Shown here piece by piece: positions 34,877 to 45,620 of a stretch of DNA of 64,000 nt. Source of the stretch: Chamaelirium japonicum (Eukaryota > Streptophyta > Magnoliopsida > Liliales > Melanthiaceae); contig OX393555.1 of the NCBI GenBank assembly GCA_947650365.1, positions 14,401,550-14,465,549 of the forward strand, given 5' to 3'. The translations under genes were made by a program, and so were the position numbers. A model generated the notes under the pieces. It was given only the letters and a program-made list of their open reading frames with translations, was not told the origin of the DNA and ran no database searches. Position 1 is the stretch's first letter; each line of letters opens with the position of its first letter.

Positions 34877-35049
34877 GTTCTGATCGGCTGCCAAAGTGGT
34901 GGTGGGGGTCGATCTGTTAGGTTGAGATGTTTGGGGGTGGCGATGGGGAATCATGCTATCTCATTCCTGTTTAGTTGTCCACATGGCACGCCCGTATTAG
35001 ACTGTAAGCAAGTGCAACATACCGGTCTGGTAGCAAAATTGCTCTCATT
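34877..35049. other. Left flank of the Copia insertion
   Basis: This short stretch has no recognised feature and ends at the gtcac target site. It does not resemble the TRIM sequence on the right side of the insertion. Confidence 0.4.
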
Positions 35050-35054
35050 GTCAC

Positions 35055-35194
35055 TGTTAATGTATATAGATGGGTCGGGTTACTTGTACAGTCGGGTCGG
35101 GTTGTATGGTCATACATGTACATATATATTGGGCTTGAGTCCCTCAATAGAGACAATTCCATTCTCTCCAAACCCTAGTCTTCATCTCCTAACA
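35055..35194 (+). repeat. Copia 5' LTR
   Basis: TGTTAATGTATATAG...CATCTCCTAACA, 140 bp, is the same as the copy at 39795-39934. Confidence 0.95.
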
Positions 35195-35224
35195 TGGTAT
35201 CAGAGCTCTAGGGTTCTCTCGTGC

Positions 35225-35870
35225 GACGACGGCAGCCCCCCTCCGGCCTCCCTCCACTCGGCAGCCCCTCCTCCGGCCTCCCTCCACCCGGCAGCCCTCC
35301 CCTCCGGCCTTTCCTCCTCCCGGCAGCCCCTCCCCTTCACCCGGCAGTCACCTCCGGCCACTCCTTCACCCGGCAGCCCCCCCTCCGACCCATCTACACC
35401 CCGCAGGCCCCCCCTCCGCCTCCCTCCACCCGGCAGCCCCCCCCCCCCCTCCGGCCCCATCTGCACCCCGCAGGCCCCCCCTCCGCCTCCCTCCACCTGG
35501 CAGCCCCCCCCTCCGACCCCATCTGCACCCCGCAGGCCCCCCCTCCGCCTTCCTCCACCCGGCAGCCCCCCCTTCCGGCCCCACCTGCACCCCACCGGCC
35601 CCCCATCCGCCTTCCTCCACCAGGCAGCCCCCCCCCAGCCCTATCTGCACCCCGCAGGCCCCCCCTCCGCCTCCCTCCACCCGGCAGCCCCCCCTCCGGC
35701 CCCATCTGCACCCCGCAGGCCCCCCCCCCCTCCGCCTCCCTCCACCCGGCAGGCCCCCCTCCGCCCTCCCCTGCACCCCCGCCCCCTCCTGCACCCCCCT
35801 GAAGCCCCACCGCCCCCTCCTGCGCCCCCCCTGAAGCCCCACCGCCCCCCCTTCTCCTCTGTACGAACTG
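35225..35870. repeat. C-rich tandem repeat inside the Copia element
   Basis: Imperfect units of about 61 bases (ctgcaccccgcaggccccccctccgcctccctccacc) repeat about ten times. Frames on both strands stay open (Pro/Ser-rich on plus, Gly-rich on minus), as expected from composition. Confidence 0.85.
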
Positions 35871-36133
35871 CCTTAGACCTCCCTTGTGCCGGCTCGCCCC
35901 CGTACTTCAGGGGTATGGCTTCCTACAGCTTCTCTCGACTCCCATACTGCCTGCACACAGTCGCTGATCGTCGAGTCCCTCAGTCTCCTCGTTTTGATGG
36001 TATTCTCGGGCCACGTCCCTCCACCACGTCCGTCGATTGTGGACGTCGTCAGGGTCCCCTCCGCCATGATGGCGAGACTGCTGCTGCTGCTGATCTCCCT
36101 ACTCCAGCACCACCTGCCACCACTCCTGCTCCG

Positions 36134-36484
36134 TCTCGGTCTTACTTCGACCGCCTCCAGCGCTTTGAGGAGTTACTGTTGCGATACCTCGCATCCACCA
36201 GCTCTTCGACCGATCACAGTCTCTCTGCCACTCCGGATACTTCTGCTCAGTCTCGGTCTTACTCCGACCGCCTCTAGCGCTTTGAGGAGTTACTGTTGCG
36301 ATACCTCGCCTCTACCAGCTCTCCGTCAGCTCACAGTCTTTCTGCCACTCCGGATACTTCTGCTCAGTCTCGGTCTTACTCCGACCGCCTCCAGCGCTTT
36401 GAGGAGTTACTGTTGCGATACCTCGCCTCTACCAGCTCTCCGCCAGCTCACAGTCTTTCTGCCACTCCGGGTACTACTGCTCCA
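36134..36484 (+). repeat. 117-bp (39-codon) tandem triplication inside the Copia element
   Basis: Copies start at 36134, 36251 and 36368 with tctcggtcttactYcgaccgcctc. The period is a multiple of three. Each copy encodes a segment with SRSYSDRLQRFEELLLRYLA, just ahead of the protease region. Confidence 0.9.
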
Positions 36485-39400
36485 TGGATCTTCGACTCGG
36501 GTGCCTCCTGCCACCTTACCTCCGATCCTTCTGTCCTCACGGACTGTAGCCCTGCTCCTACCCACATGGGGATTCACACTGCTGATGGGACTCGTCTACC
36601 CATTTCGCAGTGTGGATCCATCACCCCTGCCTCGGATCCCACTGGTCGCCTAACCTTACCTCGTGTTCACCTTGCTCCCCGCTTAAACATTAACTTAATA
36701 TCTGTTAGTTCTCTTTGTGACTCGGGCCTGATCGTTACATTTACTTCTTCTTCTTGTTCTGTGCAGGATCCGCGGACGGGTCAGAGAGTTGGGCTGGGTC
36801 GTCGAGCAGGGGGACTCTATCAGTTGGATCACCTTCAGGTTCCCACTTCCACTCCGTCGGCTCTGTCTGTTACCTCTGATGCCGATTTGTGGCACAGAAG
36901 GTTAGGTCACATATCCAGTGATCGACTCCAAAGCGTTTTTCGCTCTGGCGCTTTGGGTCGGGTGTCCTTCTCCCCTCTCTTTGTCTGCACTGGGTGTCGA
37001 TTAGCCAAACACCTTGCTCTTCCTTTTTCTACTAGTGTTTCCCGTTCCAGCGCCCCTTTTGATCTCGTGCACTCTGACGTGTGGGGTCCTGCTCCAGTTG
37101 CCTCTTTTACTGGTTTTTTGTATTATGTGAGCTTCATAGATGATTACTCCCGCTGCACCTGGGTCTATCTCATGCGTCGCCGCTCCGAGATTCCTCATAT
37201 TTACAGGACCTTCACTACTATGCTTCACACCCAGTTTGGTCGGCGTATTAAGACTTTTCGGTCTGATTGTGCCCAGGAGTATCTCTCCTCTGAGATGCGT
37301 GAGATCCTTCAGACTCACGGCACTCTTCACCAACAGTCGTGTCCCCATACCCATGAACAAAACGGAGTCGCCGAGCGCAAACATCGTCATGTCCTCGAGA
37401 CAGCACGAGCTCTACTTCTGTCTGCTTCTGTTCCACATTCCTACTGGGCTGAAGCTGTCCTGACCGCTGTTCACCTCATCAATATCACTCCGTCCTCATC
37501 CCTCTCGGGTGTTTCCCCGTACGAGCGGCTTTACTCCACATCTCCTGACTACTCTCTTCTTCGTACCTTTGGGTGCACGTGTTTCGTCCTCCTCCCTCCC
37601 CATGAGCGCACCAAACTCTCTGCTAGGTCTGTTAGGTGTGTTCACTTAGGACTCAGTCGGGAGCACAAGGGCTATCGGTGCTACGATCCCTTAGCTCGCC
37701 GGATCCGTATCTCTCGCCACGTCTCCTTTGTAGAGGATGTCCCGTACTTTTCCACTGAGTCCCGGGATCTTCCCTCACCACTTACGTCCTCTTCTACGTC
37801 GTTACCCTCCTCTCCTGCGTCACCCTCCTCACCTTCATCACATCTCCACATTCCCGTTCTACCCCCGTTTTCTGTTGCCCCACCCACACCTACTCCACCT
37901 CCATCTTCCCCGCCACCTCCACCACCACCACCACCTCCTCAGTCTCCCTCGCCTCCTCCACCACCACCTGTTACTCGTGTCTATGTTCGTCGGTCTGCAG
38001 CTCCTCCTCCAGAGTCGATTCCCACTGGTACTCCCTCGCCTGATGTTGTTGCCCCCTCCTCCCCGGTCGTGGATCCTGCTCCTGTTCGGCGCTACCCGGC
38101 GCGCGAACATCACCCTCCTGACAGATATGACTACTCTCCTGACAGGTTTGGCTACTCTGCCTTTCCCTCTGACTCTCCTGACTCCTCTGGCTACTCTGCC
38201 AGTGCCTCCTATTCACCTTCTTTTCAGGCCTTTCTTACTGCTATACACACCCATCGGGAGCCCCAATCGTACCGTGAGGCAGCGTTGCATCCAGAGTGGC
38301 GGCAGGCCATGTCAGTTGAGCTTGAGGCTTTTCAGCGGACCCAGACATGGGATTTGGTGCCTTGTCCCTCAGGTGTGGTGCCTGTTAGCTGCAAGTGGAT
38401 ATTCAAGGTCAAGACTCGACCTGACGGATCCATTGAGCGGCACAAGGCTCGCCTCGTTGCTCGTGGCTTCTCCCAGGAGTATGGGATTGACTACGAGGAG
38501 ACGTTTGCTCCAGTTGCTCGGATGACTACTGTGCGCACCCTCTTACCTGTGGTAGCTGCTCGAGGGTGGCCTCTCCATCAGATGGATGTCACCAATGCAT
38601 TTCTCCACGGTGATCTCTCCGAGGAAGTCTTCATGGCTCCTCCTCCGGGCACTTCAGTTCCTCCAGGGCACGTGTGTCGGTTGCGCCGAGCCATCTATGG
38701 GCTCAAGCAGGCCCCTCGTGCCTGGTTTGAGCAATTTCGCAGTGCAGTTCTGGCCGCCGGTTTTGTTGAGCGTCACTCCGATTATGCCTTGTTCACTCGC
38801 TCCTCCAGTCAGGGCATTGCAGTTCTTCTCCTCTATGTGGATGATATGATCATCACTGGGGATGACAGTGCCACCATCGCCTCTCTCCAGCGGCACCTCC
38901 AGAGTCAGTTTGAGATGAAGGATCTGGGATCTCTTCGCTACTTTTTGGGCCTTGAGATTGCCCGGTCAGCCCATGGTCTGTTGGTCTCCCAGCAGAAGTA
39001 CATCTCCGACATCCTTGCTGATGCTGCTCTTACTGACACACGCACTGCTGATACACCCATGGAGCTCAATTTGAAGCTTCTCGCTACAGACGGTGAACCG
39101 CTCCAGGATGTCTCCCGCTACCAGAGGCTGGTTGGGATGCTCGTCTACCTCACTATGACCCGGCCAGACATTGCTCATGCTGTTGGCATTGTCAGTCAGT
39201 TTGTTCAGGCTCCACGCTCAGTTCTCTATGCAGCTGTCCTTCGGATTCTCCGCTACCTCCGAGGCACCATCACCCGTTCACTCCTGTTTCCCTCCACATC
39301 TCTGTTGGTGCTGCGTGCCTACTCTGATGCAGATTGGGCAGGAGATGTAGCCACTCGTCGCTCTACTACAGGATACTGTGTGTTTCTGGGTGATTCGCTC

Positions 39401-39794
39401 ATTTCGTGGCGCAGTAAGAAACATGAGTCTGTTGCTCGCTCCAGCACCGAAGCCGAATACAGGGCTATGGCTTCCACCACCGCAGAGATTGTCTGACTTC
39501 GCCGCCTTCTGCTCGACTTGGGAGTTGTGATATCCGGGCCCACGCCTCTCTTCTGTGACAACCGGAGTGCTATTCAGATTGCTAGCAACCCGGTCTTCCA
39601 CGAGCGAACAAAACATATCGAGGTTGATTGTCATTATGTTCGCCAGGCGTTTCTCGACCACACCATCTCCTTGCCATTCATTTCGTCATCGGAGCAGACT
39701 GCTGATTTTCTGACGAAGGCCCTTACGATTGCTCGCTTCCGACACTTTATCGGCAAACTCTCGGTTCATGATCCACCGTGAGTTTGAGGGGGAG

Positions 39795-39934
39795 TGTTAA
39801 TGTATATAGATGGGTCGGGTTACTTGTACAGTCGGGTCGGGTTGTATGGTCATACATGTACATATATATTGGGCTTGAGTCCCTCAATAGAGACAATTCC
39901 ATTCTCTCCAAACCCTAGTCTTCATCTCCTAACA
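39795..39934 (+). repeat. Copia 3' LTR
   Basis: No difference from the 5' LTR was seen by eye over 140 bases. Confidence 0.95.
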
Positions 39935-39944
39935 GTCACCATGT

Positions 39945-40153
39945 GAGCTCAAGAGTTGGGAGCCCACGAAGCCTATACCTTTAAAATAGAACATAGGTCA
40001 GCAATCTTGGTTGATGGGTGGTCAAGCCCTAGCCTAGTGTGGGGGGATTGTTGGGTTTAGTCCCATATCGGCTAGGAACTGGGCGGTGGCTTTCGTATGC
40101 CCTATGTGGACCTCCTCTTACAACTCAGGGTTTTTAGGCCCCAGGGCATCCAA
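39945..40153 (+). mobile_element. TRIM 3' part, related to 31631-32213
   Basis: The interior tail ggtcaagccctagcctagtgtggggggat is followed at 40049 by TGTTGGGTTTAGTCCCATATCGGCTAGG...ggcatccaa. It is the same layout and wording as the TRIM array 8 kb upstream. Its 5' part is not seen. Fossil. Confidence 0.65.
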
Positions 40154-41000
40154 TTATGGGCTTCATATCCCATCTTGGGCCTTCCATTATAAGCCGATTT
40201 TATGAGGAGACGGATATCCAAGGGTCACCAAATGAAGCACATAAGAAAGTCCCGAGATTCAAAGAACAACAGACATAATGATCCGACCCGTTTCCAATTT
40301 TACTCCACCTCAATCAACTTGGCATCACCCGACTCGATCCGACCCGACCCGACAACCCTTATATACCCTAACCTGATCAAACCCACCTAAACCGACATAA
40401 CTTGACCAGACATGACTTTGAAAATTACCATTCTAGATCCTGCTTGACCGTTTGACTGATAAAACTATCATTGATTTAAATTATAGGCCATGGGATGAAT
40501 CCTAAGGGGATGCCCCCCTCCCCCCCCAACTGCCAGCCATCACCTTTGCCGACCCACCTCCCACCCATTGCCGTTAGTCGGCCCCGCCGCCACCGTCCGC
40601 AGACCGCATCCCATTAATTAGAACTTTAGGAATATATTTGTATTTTCACATGATTATGATTTTTTTATGAAAACTTTCAAATTATATCCGTTTTCGTATA
40701 TACTTTCAAAACATGGTCTTATACTTTTTCCTTAAGTTTCCGTTCCTTTGGCTAGTAATTTAGATTGTATATTGATTTATCCGGATAATCTCACTTTGTG
40801 TCACAATCTTTTATCCAATGTCCTAGGAAAATGATTTTTCAGGATTTATTTTTTTTCTAGTTTGGTGGCGCATTAGAGTCTCACCAAAATTGATCGGACA
40901 TTGATTGCCCATCGCGTACAAAACATTATTTGCCGATATATATTTGATCGATCGAAAATTTAGATGAATTTACCTAGATCAAAAGAACATGAGAAATTTA
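40154..41000. other. AT-rich spacer, no gene
   Basis: Traces of ccgacccgacccgac (40325-40360) resemble the hAT MITE interiors. Nothing else is recognisable. Confidence 0.4.
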
Positions 41001-41613
41001 GGGGGTGTTAGTCAATTGGGATTTTAAAATCATTATTCAGGAGTTCATGGACTTGCGGTCAGAGTCTATGGACTTTTTTTAAAGAGTCTCTGGGTTTTTT
41101 TGTGAGTCTGCAGACTTTTTTGAGAAGCCCGCGGTCTCATAAATCCCTTTTTTAGGAGTTCACGTGGGATTTTTGTTGTAGACTTGGACATAAAATTCCA
41201 TTTAACTAACACATTTGACGAACAATTTTGATGAATTTTGAAGGCTTAATACGAAAAGTATTAATACGTTCATTAAAAAAATATATAAGAACAATGAATC
41301 AAAATTAACCTCGATTTAATCAACATTGCCTCTGTCATCCAAGATTGTCTCATCACGTTGGATAAATAGTTTGACCAATTTTTACATAAGTCAAATGGTA
41401 AAAAAAATTAATATCAAAGATATGAGTAATTTTACATATAGAAATTGATAATTTTTTTATAAATAAGATCATATTTCAAACAAGATTACCAATTGTATCA
41501 TGCCAAAAGATTTTAGCATACTATCAACCAAGGAGGTCATTTCCACAAATAACATACAAATTGGAAGTAGCATACTAATTAAAATAATGAGTCCAATATA
41601 TGATCGAGGAGGC

Positions 41614-41707
41614 AGGCGTCATGACGGAGCCGGATGGGCGTCGTGATCGGCACCGGACGGGCGTTACGATCGGAGCCAGACGGACGTCGTGATCGGAACC
41701 GGACGGA
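41614..41707. repeat. 23-bp minisatellite, four copies
   Basis: ggcgtcgtgatcggaaccggacg-type units begin near 41615, 41638, 41660 and 41683. Confidence 0.75.
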
Positions 41708-41714
41708 TCCAGAG

Positions 41715-41716
<2 letters not shown>

Positions 41717-41768
<52 letters not shown>

Positions 41769-41809
41769 GTATTTTGTTCCGACCGGGGGGGGGGGGGGGG
41801 GGGGGGGGG
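41717..41809. repeat. (CT)n run and poly-G run
   Basis: About 24 CT units (41717-41765) and, after 19 bases, about 25 G residues (41785-41809). Together with the minisatellite this is a likely hypervariable site. Confidence 0.95.
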
Positions 41810-42192
41810 CGAAGGGAGAGGGCGGTCGAGAGGGGTTGGGTATACCCAAAGAAGAGGAAGAAAGGAGATAGAGAGATACCTGGAAGAGGAGAATGAGGGT
41901 TGTTGGGGATCCGACGTTAGCTTCCACGCTAGGATTCCGGGAGATGCCGATGATACCTTTCAAAGAGAAAGTCTTATGTAGGGGATTTAAAATTCCACCT
42001 TTGAGGTGGAACTTTTGATGGGCAAAAAGTATATATGCTTGGGTTTGTAAATCCTTTTTGTTATGAAGTCATGGACTTGTACCATGATTATTGACTAACG
42101 CCTAACTTAGGAGTTCAAGATCATATAAAATATTGACTAACGCCTGGATCAGGAGTTCACGCTGTGGACTCCGCAACCACTAACACTTAAAT

Positions 42193-42900
42193 CTAAAATA
42201 CCACAAAGAAGTTCAGAACCACTACTTATGTAAACCTAAATACAAGGAACTCTTCACCAAATCCTAATTTACTAACGGCCCTTAGGTTATTTTCATCTAG
42301 CAGAGGATATCCTCGTCAATTACCATTTCTAAGATAAATTCGATTCTTCAACATCCAATTGGCAGACAAACCGACGGAGCGATAAATTCTCATTTCCAAC
42401 TATTCATTCCACCAGAACAAATATTAACCGTTACTTTTAAAATTTGGAGCCGGAAATAACAACAAAAGTTTCCGTAATGTTGCCAAACACCTCCTTTAAT
42501 TTCTCGAGACATCATTGTCATTTTTCATGAATGTGTCACGCAAATGAATTTCTGATCCCATTTATATCTCCTCAAAGGCCCATTTATATCTCCTCAAAGG
42601 ATTGGATCCCAAAAAGGAGAAAGCTAAACACATACATGTGGAACACACGTGTGCCGGCAGGAGTTGTATCCGTGTGAGTTTGTCAATGATTCCTTACTTA
42701 AGGTGACTCATCACAGCCGTCCGATGGCAGGCAACCCGACAGCTACATGACACTCAGCCGAACCAATGGCGGTGATACATCCCGATGGTTTTGATGTGAG
42801 TTTAAAAAAATGAAAGATTTTTTTCTGGATATCAACTACAGTCATCACTGTAGCAACGTCTAAACGCCGAATTCAAATTGGAAAAAGGCCAAAAAAACTA
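42193..42900. other. Spacer, 3' flank of the unknown gene
   Basis: No coding or repeat feature was recognised apart from a short duplication, cccatttatatctcctcaaagg, at 42558 and 42580. Confidence 0.4.
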
Positions 42901-43368
42901 TCATGCGCTGGAGCCCTTACTGTACACAGCGGAGAGCGGCTGCCCGAGCGCGCAGCTCCAGATGCAATCCACGCCGTCCGCCTCTCCATCCAACGGCCAG
43001 GAGCTATCCTCGTCCCTCTCCTCGGGGAGAGGGATCGCCGCCGGGGCCCGGAACAGCCGGTCACCGGGGAACCCGATGGCGGCGGAGGAGCCGTCGACGA
43101 GGGACGAGAAGAACACGTCCAGGAGATCCCGGCCGTCCGGCTCCGCCGCCGCGAGCCCCTCCTGCTGCTGCCACGGGAACTCGAAGACGCCGAGCGCCCG
43201 GCCGGCGCCGGATCCGTTGGAGACATCGCCGCCGTCCTCGAAAGCCGGGCCGCGCATCTCCTGCTTCCTCGCCTTCGTCGACGAGCCCGCGCCGACTCCT
43301 ACTCGTACCATCCCCTCCTCCATCAGTTCCTTCCCCTCTCTCCCCCTCTTCTTGCTCCCACGCTCCAT
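42901..43368 (-). CDS. Unknown GC-rich plant protein with a GVFEFPW motif, 155 residues
   Basis: I do not recognise the family. The protein starts basic (MERGSKKRGREGKEL). It contains GVFEFPWQQQE at 60-70, an acidic/hydrophobic stretch DLLDVFFSSL (81-90) and PGDRLFRAPAAIPLPEERDED (101-121). It ends with DCIWSCALGQPLSAVY (134-149). There is no signal peptide or membrane span, so a small nuclear or cytosolic protein is likely. Start choice: the ATG lies three bases after a good 3' splice site (TTTGATGCAG, ending at 43372). Upstream at 43776 is CGAG followed by GTAAGA, so a 5'UTR intron of about 405 bases is likely. This makes the longer upstream in-frame ATGs intronic. High GC against AT-rich flanks, a promoter-like TATA upstream and no stop over the full frame support a real gene. 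Confidence 0.7.
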   Translation of the reverse strand: MERGSKKRGREGKELMEEGMVRVGVGAGSSTKARKQEMRGPAFEDGGDVSNGSGAGRALGVFEFPWQQQEGLAAAEPDGRDLLDVFFSSLVDGSSAAIGFPGDRLFRAPAAIPLPEERDEDSSWPLDGEADGVDCIWSCALGQPLSAVYSKGSSA

Positions 43369-43371
43369 TCG

Positions 43372-43776
43372 CTGCATCAAATGAACACACAAACGATTCA
43401 ATTTCTTCAGGGAAAAAAAAATTTCAAATCTCAAAATTCAGCTCAGGGAGAAAATTCAAAATTTCGGAGATCGATAACACTGAAATGCATCACAAGCTGC
43501 ATGCAGTCAGATTTTTCCAAAATAAAAATCGGGAATCAAAAAGAGCCGAAGAGCGAAGAAATCTCGGATCCGCGCGGGAAAACCTCGAGGAATGAGCTCG
43601 GCGAACTGATGAATGGATCCAGATCAGAAGCGAAACCGATTGAAATCATGGATTCAATTTTTTTTTTCCAAACAAGACGATCGAAGAATCAAAAAGACGG
43701 TGAAACTCGCACTGATTATTGAAGGCGACCTTCAACAATTTTGAATCCTCTCTCTCTGTCTCTCTCTCTCTCTTAC
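43372..43776 (-). other. Predicted 5'UTR intron of the unknown gene
   Basis: The donor CGAG|GTAAGA lies at 43776 and the acceptor TTTGATGCAG|CGAATG at 43372, read on the minus strand. The intron is AT-rich compared with the coding exon. Confidence 0.55.
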
Positions 43777-43866
43777 CTCGATCGGTTGCTGCGGCTTCTC
43801 TCTCTCTACTGTGTCGTTAGAGAGAGAGAGGAGGGGGGCCGGGGAGACTATATATCGAGAAAGCCA
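43777..43866 (-). promoter_or_regulatory. Core promoter and leader of the unknown gene
   Basis: On the minus strand a TATATA box (cgatatatagtctcc, near 43850) is followed by a CT/GA-rich leader leading to the predicted donor. Confidence 0.5.
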
Positions 43867-44500
43867 GGGTTTGCTCGCACGCCACGCGAGCCCTAGCGAT
43901 GCAAAACCGCCTCAACGATATCCACGCTCCCCCTCTCTCTCTCCCCACCGTTTGTGTGGGCATTTGGGGGTTTCTCTCTCTAAACTCTGTATCGATCCGC
44001 CCATTATATGGCAGGGTGAGGGCATGCAGAGAGCCGTTGCTTTCCTGCTCTCCCCTAATCCCTTTCTCCATCCTTTTTTTTTCCTAATTTAACCTTGGAG
44101 AATCCCTCAATTACGGTAAGCAGCGTTCAGCAAGCCTGGCAATCCGCGTTTGCTCTTGGAGATGGATGTCGCCACCCGCTTTCGATAATGCGTACGGCAC
44201 ATGGCGACCGGCTGTAGAGGGTTCACTTGCCGGCTGGGTCAGCTGGATTGCGTTTGAAACCTGGTGTAGCAGGTAAATAGGAGTGTATTATTAAAAGGAT
44301 GGGGTGGCGATATCGGTGGGTGTTGGCGGACACGCTTCAACGTCCGCATTTTGTTCCGGTGTCCCGCGTGGCAACCTTATCGTTTCATTCATGGTCGATG
44401 TCCAGTATCTCCCAACCGTCGGAGGTTGGGGCTGTACACCTCAGAGATTACTAGGGAAACACAATTGCCAGGGCAGGTGCAGGTTATTGAGGGCCAACAC
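43867..44500. other. Upstream flank, no second gene
   Basis: Frames at 43811-44092 overlap the promoter and have no family resemblance. Nothing else is recognised. Confidence 0.4.
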
Positions 44501-44502
44501 CA

Positions 44503-44815
44503 GCAATTGTAACCCAAATCTTCTGGGTCATTTTTCTGCTCCATCGTTTGTCCCACTAGTCATAGCCGTCTGTTGCACCCATACCCGACGGGTGCATCGC
44601 CTTTCAGTGCACCAGGTAATCAAAGAAACGATTATGATTGGCCCAGCGACATAGGCTCCAGCTTGTACCTGATCACTGTCGTTCTTTGGCCAGCCAGTTG
44701 GGGCTGAGTCCAATGCACAAGTCAAGTATGGGTGCAACGGACGACTGTGACTTGGGGGGCAGACAATAGTGCAGATCAAGAAATAGTGCAGAAGATTTGG
44801 GTTCCTGCAATTGTG
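44503..44815. repeat. Foldback repeat with about 85-bp arms
   Basis: The arms 44503-44584 and 44726-44815 are inverted copies (gcaattgYaacccaaatcttctg...gtctgttgcacccatac). This looks like a MITE, but no target duplication could be fixed. Confidence 0.6.
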
Positions 44816-45620
44816 CCACACCGGCCGGTAATGTGTGGTGCAAACCACTGCTCATCACCGTCCATCGAATCATGCCTCCTTTCCTCCTCACGTTGCCATC
44901 CACCAAAGTCTGTCCACCGCCCTGACCATGCTGGTGTCCATCGTCCATCCGTTGCTGCCCATCCTTTTCCTCCTTCCTTCTCCTTCCTCCGCCTTCCCCC
45001 CAGCCCCCTCTACACTCAGTCGTTTCAGTCGAGTGCATAAAGAAAGGGGATCAGGCTGAAACAATCGAGTGTATGAGGAGGACGAAGGAGTGACCACTCA
45101 GCCATGCAATGCCTAGTGCAGCTACAGACCATTCGGCCATCAATGAACACTCGGTTTTTATATGACCAAATGATATATAGATGCACTCAACATCGTATTG
45201 CTAAGTGCACAGGGAAGAAGCCCAGTCTGAAACAATCGAGTGTAGGAGGAGAAATAAGGAGGGGGGGGGGGGTAGGGGGAAGAAAGAGGAGGGAGAAAGT
45301 TGGAGGGGGACGAGGAATGAGGGAGAGGAGAGAGGCAGAGGTAGATTCGAACGATAGAGGTGGGTGATGTTTTGTCTGACAAGGTCGGAGATGGCAACAT
45401 GCCTAACATGTAGGATTGGGGACGGAGGAGGCGTGGCAAAGGGTTTGAGTTGCCCTCATTCATGACATAGGGATATGATCGGCTTTTTCTTTTTCTTAAA
45501 TGCGCTGCCCCTAGTAATACAGGTGGTGTAAATAGCCGCACCCATTACCGGATCCCTCTGTAGTAAGTTGATGGGGCGGGGGGGTCCTGTAACCCGCGGG
45601 TGCACTGGAAAACCCGTTGG
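44816..45620. other. Repeat-like spacer
   Basis: The phrase caggctgaaacaatcgagtgtatgaggag (45050) recurs as cagtctgaaacaatcgagtgtaggaggag (45223). This indicates a duplicated segment of about 170 bases with purine-rich ends. No gene was recognised. Confidence 0.45.

Larger units (their letters stand above)
35055..39934 (+). mobile_element. Ty1/Copia LTR retrotransposon, 4880 bp, young
   Basis: Both LTRs (35055-35194 and 39795-39934, 140 bp) appear identical over their whole length. A perfect 5-bp duplication, gtcac, flanks the element (35050-35054 and 39935-39939). The primer-binding site TGGTATCAGAGC follows the 5' LTR, and a purine tract (tttgagggggag) precedes the 3' LTR. In Copia order there are protease (WIFDSGASCH, near 36.5 kb), integrase (36.9-37.8 kb), reverse transcriptase with YVDDM (38.3-39.1 kb) and RNase H (39.3-39.8 kb). 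The 5' third is low-complexity Pro-rich repeats, and I did not identify a standard gag domain there. It looks nearly whole with roughly two breaks. Identical LTRs imply a very recent insertion. Confidence 0.92.
41003..42192. other. Possible element with inverted ggtgttagt ends
   Basis: The sequence ggtgttagtcaattggg near 41003 is mirrored by ccaactaacac-like sequence (gcaaccactaacactt) near 42175. Both sides carry aggagttca and gactaacgcc phrases. Boundaries and target duplication could not be fixed, so the call is tentative. Inside are a 23-bp minisatellite, a CT run and a G run. Confidence 0.3.

Noticed and set aside
35200-35842. Long Gly-rich frames on the minus strand and Pro-rich frames on plus
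   Set aside because: They are produced by the C-rich tandem repeat inside the Copia element. Both strands are open at once and no recognisable protein results.
43369-43434. Upstream in-frame extension of the unknown 155-residue protein
   Set aside because: It reads through the AT-rich predicted 5'UTR intron. The splice acceptor sits directly before the chosen ATG.
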